Assembly (NCBI GenBank): GCA_021201295.1
Contig: JAJQFE010000025.1
Span: 1-34,426 of the forward strand
Reading direction: 5' to 3'
From: Tannerellaceae bacterium
GTDB taxonomy: Bacteria; Bacteroidota; Bacteroidia; Bacteroidales; Tannerellaceae
Length of the DNA stretch: 34,426 nt
Shown here: one piece after another, positions 18,713 to 27,683 of the stretch
How the letters are laid out: every line of letters begins with the position of its first letter
Numbering within the stretch: position 1 is the stretch's first letter
Translations under genes and position numbers: made by a program
Notes under the pieces: generated by a model
Databases searched by the model: none
What the model was told of the DNA's origin: nothing
Seen by the model: only the letters and a program-made list of their open reading frames with translations

Positions 18713-18926
18713 ACGGATATTTCCAACAAGATATAAAATATTCAGAAACAAACACAGCAGAAGTGGTCTAACCTCCGGAAGACACTTTTTCCTTTCATGC
18801 AGAAAGCTATGGTTATGGTACAGGACCTTTCACCTACTGTATGGTAGTAAAGTAAATAGTTTCTGATGGAAATCAGGCTACTTTCCCTGCAAACAGACTG
18901 TTATGTCCCCTACCTATCTGAATAAA

Positions 18927-20782
18927 TTATTTAAATGCAGGTAATAGGTATTTCCAGATCAGATTCAATTCTGCCTGCATATCTCCGATATGGGCGGTAG
19001 TAACAATCACTGCATTTTTTCCGGTAATACCAGAATAAACTGTCCATTTGCCCCGTCAGCACGGAAAGAGTTATGACGGCTTCTCCACATTTGATAGCCA
19101 TATCCCTGTAACCAGTCACTATCTTTGGGTTTCACGGTCAGATTTTCCCGTTTGAATCCGGCAGGCAAAGAAGCAATATGGGAAGTAGTAGCTTCATCAA
19201 ACCAGGCTTCCGGTAATAACTGCCTGCCATTCCAGTTTCCTTTCTGTAAGATAAACTGGCCTAATTTAGCCATATCTTCTGTTTTCACATACAATCTCCA
19301 GCCTCCGATATTAATACCTTGCGTACTTTCATCCCAGCGGGCACCGACAATTCCTAACGGACGGAACAGTCGGGGATATAGATAATCAATGAGTTTTTCA
19401 CCCGTCACTTTCTGTATAATAGTAGAAAGCATATAAGTTGCCAGACTATTATAGACATATTCCGTTCCCGGTTTATGCAGCAGAGGTTCCCCGAAAAAGA
19501 TTTCTACCCAATCTGCTCCTTCCTTAGACCGGGTCAAAGAGGTCGGGTCCACATCATGTCCGGATGACATCGTCAATAGATGGCGGATCTCCAGTTCCTT
19601 CAGGTTATCGCTGACTGTTGCAGGCAATTGATCAGGGAAAAAAGAAATGACCTTATCCGTCACCTTGATTTTTCCTTCTGCAACTGCAAAACCAATGCCT
19701 GTAGCAGTAAAGGTTTTGCTCACGGAATTCAGGATATGAGGCTGATTGGCCGCATGGTCACCCAGCCACTCTTCAAAGATGACCTTCTCGTTCCGTAGTA
19801 CCATAATACTATGCAGATCCTGCTCACTTTTTTTCACAGCATCCAGATAATTAGAGAATGCTTTCGCATTGACCTTCTCTGCCGCAGGCGTACTTCGTGG
19901 TAAGGGTTTAGTCAGATCATTATAGGAGATGAGTTCAATCCCTCTGTCCCGGATTACCTGCTTCACTTTTTCACTTGTAAAGACGTCCGTTACTCCCTGC
20001 CGGTCCACAGCCACATCTTCATATCCAATATGCATCACAGTCTGCATCTCATCATTATCCAGTGCCGGATGATCGATAAACATGTAATTTCTGCCCGGTT
20101 CCAGTTTTTCCAGCATACGGATAAAAGAGGCTTCCTTCTCAGCGGAAGTCTGCTTTGGACCGTCATAACCAATATAGGTGAAGTGATATTCCTCCATCGC
20201 CTCCACCCGGTCAATAGCCGGCAGATCATATTCATTGGCTAAACGACGTACTACTTTTACTACTTCCGGGTCAAATCCGGTAGACATCATATGCCCGGAC
20301 AGGTGACTGATCCGGGGTATATTTTTAAGAGCCAGTTCTATCTGAGCCCGGAACTCCTGTTCAATTTCCCGGATATCCCATTTATTTTCCATAATGGACT
20401 GTCCCGGATAAGCTTCATGAGGTCCCATCATGGGGTAAAAGTATCCGTTCTCATCCGTCAGGCTGGGGCAATGGGTTAAAGGTCTCCACTTGATGTTCTC
20501 CCATTCACTGGTAATTGTTAGGTGCAACCCTACATCTACGGTGGGGATCTCCTGTAACATTTTTACGGCCTCCGGAAACCAGGGAGTGACTACCATTACC
20601 TCAATAGAGGTTTCAATACCATTTTTATAAGCTTCCAGACAAGCTACATTCACAGAATGGAAAGCCCCCATATCATCCGCCCGCACAATCAGACGGGGAT
20701 ACGTTGACTGAGAGAAAAGGGAAGTACAGAGAAATAAAGACAAACCACTGCCCAGGATCTTTTTTATAACGGATGTTCTCAT
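18927..20782 (-). pseudogene. Secreted ChbG-like deacetylase fused to a serine beta-lactamase-like hydrolase, frameshift near the 3' end
   Basis: Two enzyme domains behind one signal peptide (residues 1-25). Residues 29-290 are a YdjC/ChbG/HpnK carbohydrate deacetylase: RADDMG (D36, D37), GLHLTI (H87) and SHLSGHM (H160, H164) are the metal ligands and catalytic residues. Residues 294 onward are a class-C-like serine hydrolase that opens with the family's usual PRSTP; it has SVSK (S353, K356), YNS (Y444, N445) and RADGANGQ. The frame ends early at EKMQ (TGA at 19009-19007). One more A in the A6 run (plus-strand T at 19015-19020) gives EKNAVIVTTAHIGDMQAELNL and a TAA at 18929-18927, 618 aa in all. 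Inference: periplasmic processing of N-acetylated, peptide- or ester-bearing glycans. It lies 102 bases after the thioesterase gene. Confidence 0.8.
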
Positions 20783-20884
20783 GATATAATAAAATATAGG
20801 TTATAGTATAAATAATCGGCTAAATATACTTATTTTATGAAAAGTATGTTCTATGTATAAAGAAAAAGCTGCATACCGGAAGAC

Positions 20885-21298
20885 TTATACCTGTGGTTCT
20901 ACTACGCAGAAAGTACCGGATGCTTTGGCCACTAATTTCTCATCGCAATAGATTTCACATTCGCTGAAATGAACTTTTCTTCCCGGCTTAATCACATATC
21001 CTTTAGCAATCAGTTCTTTTCCCCAGGCAGCCCGGAGAAAAGAAATCTTCATTTCTGCTGTCAGGACATCTCTGTCTAATGGAGTCATGGTATAGGCTGC
21101 AAAACCGGCAATCGTATCGGCTAACGCAGCTAATACTCTCCCATGGCTGACCCCACTATATTGTTTATGTCCCTCTTTTAGGGGCATCAGGGCCTCCACT
21201 TTTCCCTCTTCAATGGAGGTAAATTCAACCTCCAGAAAATTTACATAGGGATTGGTCTGCACGCGTTGGATTAAACGTTCTTTGATCTCTGTATCCAT
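20885..21298 (-). CDS. PaaI-type hotdog-fold thioesterase
   Basis: Intact 137-aa hotdog protein that probably hydrolyses acyl-CoA or aryl-CoA thioesters in the cytoplasm. The usual signature H-G-G-x(3)-A-L-A-D-T appears as SHGRVLAALADTIAGFAAYT: the second Gly is Arg (AGA codon, one G-to-A step from GGA). The catalytic Asp (ALAD) is present. A C-terminal GRKVHFSECEIYCDEKLVAKASGTF strand set, in shorter parts, is typical. It starts 14 bases after xpt and is probably co-transcribed with pbuX and xpt. No partner suggests a substrate. Confidence 0.82.
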   Translation of the reverse strand: MDTEIKERLIQRVQTNPYVNFLEVEFTSIEEGKVEALMPLKEGHKQYSGVSHGRVLAALADTIAGFAAYTMTPLDRDVLTAEMKISFLRAAWGKELIAKGYVIKPGRKVHFSECEIYCDEKLVAKASGTFCVVEPQV

Positions 21299-21312
21299 GA
21301 AATAAATAAGAA

Positions 21313-21878
21313 TTAACGTACCATTATTTTACAATCTGACAGATCATCGACAATTGCCAGACTTTCCACACGGGCACCCTGCTCTTCGAGGATCTTACGG
21401 CCATCCTGAAACGCTTTCTCTATAATAAAACCCATACCGGCAAGCGTACATCCGGACTGTTTCACCAGATCCAACATACCTAAGGCGGCATTACCAAATG
21501 CAAGGAAGTCATCAATAAAAAGAATATGATCATTCGGAGTCAGGAAGTTATTGCTGATACAAACCGTATAGTCACGATCTTTCGTAAAAGAATGGACTAC
21601 CGTAGTCAACATGTTCTCCATAGTTTTCGGTTTCTTTTTTTCACAAACACCACAGGCAATTGCATCAAAAAGCCGACCATAATAGCAGGTGCGATCCCAC
21701 TGGCCTCTATCGTCACGATCTTATTGATCTTTACGCCTTCAAACCGTTTGATAAACTCTTCTGCAATACGATACATCAACATGGGATCCATCTGATGATT
21801 AATAAAGCTATCAACTTTCAGGATCCCACCGGGATAGCATCTTCCATCCTGCAGGATGCGTTGTTTTAATAATTCCAT
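21313..21878 (-). pseudogene. xpt: Xanthine phosphoribosyltransferase, frameshifted in an A run
   Basis: Xpt converts xanthine and PRPP to XMP in purine salvage. The first frame has [26 protein letters not shown] and [12 protein letters not shown]; the second has [13 protein letters not shown], the PRPP-binding motif, and [14 protein letters not shown]. They are split at VVFVKK by a run of seven A (plus-strand T at 21635-21641). An eighth A gives [14 protein letters not shown] and a normal 188-aa protein. It starts 9 bases after the xanthine permease stop, so uptake and conversion of xanthine are one operon. A -1 ribosomal slip on the A run would also join the frames, but similar run-length breaks in other genes make a plain indel more likely. 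Confidence 0.92.
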
Positions 21879-21887
21879 ATATTTGTT

Positions 21888-23258
21888 TTATTCAGCTTTG
21901 TCTTCTTTTACATGTATCAGTATATTTGCAATGATAGCGGTCAATCCTCCGGTGGTGATCCCGGAAGAGAAAATACCTTTCACCGCTTCCGGAGCTGTCA
22001 TGAGAATATCAGGCATCAACTCAACACCTAATCCTAAAGACAAACTGACTCCTAACACCAGAGTTGCTTTCCGGTTGATCTCCTGGGAAGCGATGATACG
22101 TATACCCGCAGCAGCGACTGTTCCAAACATTAATAAAGTTGCCCCTCCCAACACCGGATCAGGCATTAAGAAAAATACCACTCCGATTACAGAAAACAAC
22201 CCCAACAGGACCAACATGCCGGCAATATAATAACCTACATACCGGCTGGCAACTCCTGTTAATTGGATAATACCGTTATTTTGTGCAAAAATAGAATTCG
22301 GGAAAGAGTTAAAAACACCGGCAATCAATGAGTTTACGCCGTTTGCCAAAACCCCTCCGGAAACTCTTTGAAGATATTTAGGTCCTTCAATGGGTTTCCC
22401 TGAAATCAGGGAATTAGCGGTTACGTCTCCTGTCGCTTCAATAGCTGTGATCAGATAGACCAAACCGATGGCAATAAAAGAGGAGAAATTAAAAGCCAGT
22501 CCATATTTAAAAGGCACCGGTATATTAAAACTCATCAAGGTCTGGGAAGAAGCGGCACTCATATCTACCATTCCCAACCCAAAAGCCAGTCCATAGCCTA
22601 TACATAAACCTAACACGATGGAACTCATACAAAGGTATTTGTTTTTTGAACGATTGAAAAACAAGACACTTAACAAAACCGTTCCTGCAACTCCCATATT
22701 CTGAAGACTACCAAACGTACCATTTTCCATGGCTCCATAGCCCCCACCACAGGAGACCACTCCTACCTTAATGAGACTCAGACCGATCAGCAATACGACA
22801 ATACCCGAAACTAAGAGGGTGATGATATTACGCAAATATTTAAATGTGCGGCTTACGATCATTTCCACAGGTGCCGCTGCCATACAGACTCCGAAGATTA
22901 AAGGCAGTCCTCCGGCCAGGCCAGCAGTAATAATCGGCCCGATAAAAGAAAAACTGGTTCCCTGGATACAAAGTAATCCGGCTCCTACAGGTCCGACGCG
23001 TCTGCATTGTATAAAAGTAGAGATACCGGAGACAAAAAGAGCCATGGATACTAAAAATGCTGTTGTTTCCAAATCCAGTCTCAACGCTCCTGCAATAATC
23101 AGGGGAGGGGTAATAATAGCTACAAAGATTGCCAGTAGATGTTGCAAAGCTGCAAAAACAGCATCCTTATAGGGAGGACGGTCATTAATTCCGTAGATCA
23201 GGTCTGTCTCTTTGATTGGTGAAAGTGTCTCTTCTAGTTCTTCTGTGTTAATTTTCAT
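21888..23258 (-). CDS. Xanthine permease, NCS2 family
   Basis: Intact 456-aa inner-membrane nucleobase:cation symporter of the PbuX/XanP branch, distinct from the AzgA-type permease at 3254. It has about 12-14 hydrophobic segments, the N-terminal QHLLAIFVAIITPPLIIAGA block and the NCS2 motif region AIEATGDVTANSLISG. The adjacent xpt gene, 9 bases downstream, supports xanthine as substrate. The leader from the predicted promoter to the ATG is about 140 bases, long for this window. Confidence 0.92.
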   Translation of the reverse strand: MKINTEELEETLSPIKETDLIYGINDRPPYKDAVFAALQHLLAIFVAIITPPLIIAGALRLDLETTAFLVSMALFVSGISTFIQCRRVGPVGAGLLCIQGTSFSFIGPIITAGLAGGLPLIFGVCMAAAPVEMIVSRTFKYLRNIITLLVSGIVVLLIGLSLIKVGVVSCGGGYGAMENGTFGSLQNMGVAGTVLLSVLFFNRSKNKYLCMSSIVLGLCIGYGLAFGLGMVDMSAASSQTLMSFNIPVPFKYGLAFNFSSFIAIGLVYLITAIEATGDVTANSLISGKPIEGPKYLQRVSGGVLANGVNSLIAGVFNSFPNSIFAQNNGIIQLTGVASRYVGYYIAGMLVLLGLFSVIGVVFFLMPDPVLGGATLLMFGTVAAAGIRIIASQEINRKATLVLGVSLSLGLGVELMPDILMTAPEAVKGIFSSGITTGGLTAIIANILIHVKEDKAE

Positions 23259-23398
23259 TGATTGTTATTTATTTACTTAATTTCCAGCTTTCTTATAATA
23301 GGGCAATTCTATTTTTCCAATATTCATGAGACATATACTTCAGAAGGATTTCCGCTGTATTCTGCTATATATTCCAAAAAGTGATTGATTTTAGGGTG

Positions 23399-23429
23399 CA
23401 AAAGTAATAAAAAAGGAGTGAATGCGAAA
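23399..23429 (-). promoter_or_regulatory. Promoter of the xanthine permease-xpt operon
   Basis: On the minus strand TTTC at 23429-23426, a 19-base spacer, then TACTTTTG at 23406-23399 (perfect -7). It overlaps the hairpin that terminates GH92. The transcript would begin near 23392, about 135 bases before the ATG. Confidence 0.6.
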
Positions 23430-23447
23430 CATCACACCCACTCCTTT
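23412..23447 (-). terminator. Hairpin after GH92
   Basis: A 9-bp perfect stem (23412-23420 with 23439-23447), with a T-run after it on the minus strand (CTTTTTTATT). It lies 50 bases past the GH92 stop and ends that operon before the xanthine operon starts. Confidence 0.6.
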
Positions 23448-23496
23448 AACAAAACCTTAAAAGACTAAACCTTACGTCTATTGAATAACAGTTAAC

Positions 23497-25837
23497 TTAA
23501 TGAATCATCGATAGGGAATAAGGTTGTGCGTCTCCTTTAAACACACGGTTCTTATTCGGTTGTGAACTCATCTCAAACTCCAGTACACCACCGTTCATAA
23601 TATCATCCTGCGTGATATACCCTTTGAGATAAGGTTTACCATTTAACTTTACGGATTTCACATACCGGTTTTTATCACTGATCTTATTTGCCTTGATCTC
23701 AAATGTATTTCCATTTTCCAGGTTTACCTTCATATAGGGCAGATAAGGAGCGCCTAATACATACTGATCGGTTCCGGGACATACCGGATAGAATCCCATC
23801 GCTGAGAAAATATACCAGGCAGACATCTGACCGCAATCGTCGTTACCACACAAACCATCTATATTATTGCGATACATGCGGTTCATGATTTCCCGTTGCC
23901 AGTATTGTGTCTTATAGGGTTGGGAAGTCCAGGCATAGAGGAAAGGGACATGGTGGCTGGGCTCGTTTCCATGCACATATCCACCTAACAGGCCTTCCTC
24001 CGTCACGTCTTCCGTATGCTCAAAGAATTTCGCCGGCAAATGCATGGTAAACAGAGAATCCAGTTTATTAATAAACGACCGGTCACCGCCCATTTGTTGA
24101 ATCAAACCATTTACATCCTGAGGCACATAGAAGGAATAGTTCACAGAATTACCTTCGATAAATCCCTGCCCATGTGTACTCAGCAGGTCAAAATCCGGTT
24201 TCCAGCTACCGTCTTCCATTCTGGGACGGGCATATCCCAAAGAGGGATCAAAGATATTTAGATAGTTCGCTGCTCTCCTTTTATATTCATCGACGATTTC
24301 CTTTTTTTCCCATGGCCTGGGCCGCCTGATAGATGGTCCAGTCATCATATACATATTCCAATGTCACCGAAGCAGCATTCCCTGTTCTTTCCAACGGAAT
24401 ATACCCTCTTTCCATATATACATCCAGATTATCATAATAAGGGAGTGTGGAACTACTGAGCATCACTTTTAATGCCTCTTCTTTATTTATCGGAAGTCCT
24501 TTGGCCAACGCGTCAGATACTACCGACACGCCATGATAGCCGATCATACACCAGTTCTCATTTCCCATATGGCTCCACACCGGAAGGGCTTTATGAACAC
24601 TTTGGTTGGCGTGGGCAATCATGGATTTAACAATATCCGTATTCCATTGTCTGTTAATCACATTTAATAGCGGATGAAGGGCACGATACGTATCCCATAC
24701 TGAGAAAATCGTGTAATTGGTGAAATCTTCCGCCTGATGGATCTCATGATCCAGACCCCGGTATTTTCCATCTACATCCATATAGACAGATGGATTGATC
24801 ATCGTATGATATAGAGAGGTATAAAGCATGGTCAACTGATCCGGAGTTCCTTCCGCTTCAATCACTTTCAATTCTTTATTCCATTTCCGGTTCGCGATCT
24901 CCGCTAACTGGTCAAAACTATACCCGGCGGTTTTCGCCTGTAAATTCTTTAATGCTCCGCCTGCACTGACAGCAGATAAAGCCACTTTTACTTCCAGTTC
25001 ATCCGAAGAACCCGTTCCAAAGTCAAACCAGGAAACGATCTGACGGCCGCCAATCTCAGGGAAGTTCTCATTCACTTTAAAGCGATGCCAGAAACCGGTA
25101 TATAAAGGTTTCTTTTTATCTGTGTAGCCATATTTTATGATCGGTTTGGAGAAGGAGATCGCGAAATATACACAATTTACCCGGCTCCAGCCATTAGTAA
25201 TGCGGTAGCCGGTGAGTAAGGTATCATTTTCCACCCGCAGGTTTGCCCACAGCACTTTTCCGTCATAATTATAGATTCCATGATTTAAATCAAGGATGAG
25301 TTGCTTCTCCTCTCCTTTGGGATAAGTATATTTATGAACCCCTACTCTTTCCGTCGTGGTTAACTGAGCTCTTACGCCATAATCTTCGAGGGTTACTTCA
25401 TAATAACCCGGACGGGCTGTTTCCGTATCATGGCTAAAACGGGAATGGTATCCGGCATCCGGATCGGTTGCTGTTCCCGGATTCAATTTTAATTCGCCGG
25501 TAAAAGGCATCAACAGGATATCTCCCAGATCCGAATGCCCGGTTCCACTCAGGTGGGTGTGGCTGAATCCGACAATGGAACTGTCTTTATATTGGTAACC
25601 TGCGCAATACTCATAGGCACGCGCCTGATATTGTCCGTTAATGTTGTGAGGGATCGTATCGGTGTCCGGACTTAACTGGATCAGACCGAAAGGGACACAG
25701 GCACCGGGAAAGGTATGTCCCATCCCATTGGTACCAATTATAGGATTTACTTTGTCTGTAAACGTATTCTGCGCTGAAACAGAAAGAGAAAGGGCACAAA
25801 GAGTGATGCCAAAAATGTTTCCCACAATGCTTTTCAT
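23497..25837 (-). pseudogene. GH92 alpha-mannosidase, frameshifted
   Basis: Calcium-dependent exo-alpha-mannosidase of family GH92, acting on alpha-mannosyl caps of N-glycans or yeast mannan. A signal peptide (MKSIVGNIFGITLCALSLSVSAQ) is followed by the family N-terminus (VNPIIGTNGMGHTFPGACVPFG and the GFSHTHLSGTG motif). The catalytic domain has WDTYRALHPL, GNEPSHH and GNDDCGQMSAWYIFSAMGFY, with the catalytic acids. The frame breaks in an A7 run (plus-strand T at 24302-24308): six A would join MGKKEIVDEYKRRAANYLN and give 779 aa, the normal GH92 size. It lies 223 bases after susD on the same strand and is the only glycosidase in the locus. Confidence 0.93.
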
Positions 25838-25930
25838 TAATTAAATGTGTTTTCGTTTGTGTACTATATATAATAGACGATTAAAGAGGACTTTACCCCT
25901 AAAAGTAATTGTTTTTTTCAATAAAGGTCG

Positions 25931-25981
25931 TAAAGGTACAACAAAACCCTGTCTTCCATCAAATGAAAGACAAGGTTTTGT
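25931..25981 (-). promoter_or_regulatory. Promoter and hairpin between susD and GH92
   Basis: A 15-bp hairpin with one mismatch (25941-25955 with 25967-25981, 11-base loop) lies 80 bases past the susD stop. Overlapping it on the minus strand are TTTG (25963-25960), a 21-base spacer and TACCTTTA (25938-25931), a near match to the Bacteroidetes promoter. GH92 may therefore have its own promoter inside the susD terminator or attenuator. Confidence 0.4.
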
Positions 25982-26060
25982 TTGCGATACTATATCAGAA
26001 ACAGGAGTTACATCATTAAGTGCCTGTTAGTAATTCAGCCTGTTTCTGATCTTCGTATGA

Positions 26061-27671
26061 TTAATACAATGCATTCGCTGAGTTTGGAGAAATATGTATA
26101 TTTGAACTCAACACTCGGGCAGGAACCGGGAATATTTCAAACAGCTTATTGTTAGACGCTTCCTTATCCCACCAGGAGGTAGTTACAAATTTATTGAAAC
26201 GGATCATATCCACACGACGGATCCCTTCAAAGGTAAATTCCCGTCCTTTTTCTGCCAGAAACTCATCCATGGTCAATGTGGTCGTAGTATATTGAGCACT
26301 CTCCCAATCGGAATCCTCAAAAGCTCTCTGACGAACACTATTTACCAACTGAACTGCTTCATTGGTAGCTTTATTCCCATTTTTACGCATCAGGGCTTCT
26401 GCCTTATTGAAGATCACTTCCGAAAGACGGAATATCACCCAGTCATTATTCATATTCCCTCTGGCTCCTTCTTCAATCTCATACTTGATAGAGCGTGCGC
26501 CACTATTTTCTTCTCCTTCTGTCATTGATTTGATATAATTCACGAGGACTAAGTCCTGCTCCTTATATTCTTCCTGACCTTTCAAAGGTTCAGCTGTGGT
26601 ATCAAAGTAGTAGTTTCCATTCGCATCTTTCTTACGCGGGTACTGCAAACCGATCAGGAAACCTTCTGTTTTTCTCTTGTCATTATCTGCAAAAGAATCG
26701 TAGAAGGTAGGCTGTGTCACCAAACCATTCCAGGGTCCGTCTGTCAGGTTCCAGCCTGTCTGGTGTGCATAATGCAGCCAGCGTTGGTACCAACCCATGC
26801 CGTGTGCATATACTTCATCGTATAAAATAGTCCAGATATTTTCCGTTGAGATCACATCATTGTCCACTTTGAAAGGATCATTCCAGTTCACATCTAATTG
26901 GTAGCCACCATTATGTATGACCTCATCACAAGCAGCAATACAATCATCCCAACGGGGAGTTCCGGTATACACTTCTGCGTTCAGATAGAGCCGGGATAAC
27001 AAAGCATATCCTCCCCATTTATTGACACGGCCGGCTGCATCTGTTTTACTCTCCGTCAGATTGGGAACATTTTCTTTCAGGTCTTTCTCTATGAAAGTAA
27101 AGATCTCTGCCCGGCTACTGGAAACCGGATTAATATCCCCGATGGATTCTACAATGGGAGCTATTTCAAACTGGTCCATTACATACCAGTAGAAGAAAGC
27201 ACGGCATACTTTTAATTCGGCGATTGCCTGTGCTTTGGATATAGGCATATGTAATTCTTCAAAATCCAGACTTTCCAGGTCATCCAGCATATTATTTACC
27301 AAACCGATCCCCATATACAGGTTTGACCAGGAATTCTCAATCTGGGTATGCAGCGGAGTCCATTGATGGCGATGCAGGTTGATCCAGTCACCGTTGTCAA
27401 AACCGTGTACCCCTTTCTGAGGCCATGCCACAGCATCTGCACTTAACTCATTACAGGACCAGGATGCCTGGGCCACCTGCATCACACCACAGAAGTGTCC
27501 CCAGGGACGAAGCAGTGCGGCGATCACTTCATCAGCATTGTTATAGTAGTTATCTTTGGTTACTTCACTGAAAATCTCCTCATCCAGATTCATACATGAG
27601 TTTGTCAATAAAGTCGCTCCGAACAAAAGAGCAAATATACTTTTCTTAAATATTGATTTCATATTCTTCAT
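26061..27671 (-). CDS. susD: SusD-family glycan-binding outer membrane lipoprotein
   Basis: Intact 536-aa surface lipoprotein that binds glycans and closes the SusC transporter as a lid. The signal ends in a lipobox (LTNSC near residue 26), followed by the usual MNLDEEIFSEVTKDNYY. TPR-like helices with IGLVNNMLDDLE and KAQAIAELKVCRAFFYWYVMD are typical of the RagB/SusD family, as are the NKAEALMRKNG segment and the C-terminal KGREFTFEGIRRVDMIRF motif. It starts 12 bases after susC. Its ligand is inferred from the neighbouring GH92 to be mannose-rich. Confidence 0.95.
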   Translation of the reverse strand: MKNMKSIFKKSIFALLFGATLLTNSCMNLDEEIFSEVTKDNYYNNADEVIAALLRPWGHFCGVMQVAQASWSCNELSADAVAWPQKGVHGFDNGDWINLHRHQWTPLHTQIENSWSNLYMGIGLVNNMLDDLESLDFEELHMPISKAQAIAELKVCRAFFYWYVMDQFEIAPIVESIGDINPVSSSRAEIFTFIEKDLKENVPNLTESKTDAAGRVNKWGGYALLSRLYLNAEVYTGTPRWDDCIAACDEVIHNGGYQLDVNWNDPFKVDNDVISTENIWTILYDEVYAHGMGWYQRWLHYAHQTGWNLTDGPWNGLVTQPTFYDSFADNDKRKTEGFLIGLQYPRKKDANGNYYFDTTAEPLKGQEEYKEQDLVLVNYIKSMTEGEENSGARSIKYEIEEGARGNMNNDWVIFRLSEVIFNKAEALMRKNGNKATNEAVQLVNSVRQRAFEDSDWESAQYTTTTLTMDEFLAEKGREFTFEGIRRVDMIRFNKFVTTSWWDKEASNNKLFEIFPVPARVLSSNIHISPNSANALY

Positions 27672-27683
27672 TTTTACGACTTA

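Noticed and set aside
18713-18926. Possible gene remnant after cbpM
   Set aside because: A frame from 18772 to a TAA at 18853-18855 reads PPEDTFSFHAESYGYGTGPF and onward, which looks protein-like, but it is under 30 codons, lacks a start and matches no family I know.
21630-21645. Programmed -1 frameshift in xpt at the A7G run
   Set aside because: The run reads AAA AAA AGA in frame, not the N NNA AAA AAG phase of a classic slippery site, and several other genes here have similar run-length breaks.
23259-23398. Purine riboswitch before the xanthine permease
   Set aside because: I could not find the conserved P1 and loop-loop sequence pattern of purine riboswitches.
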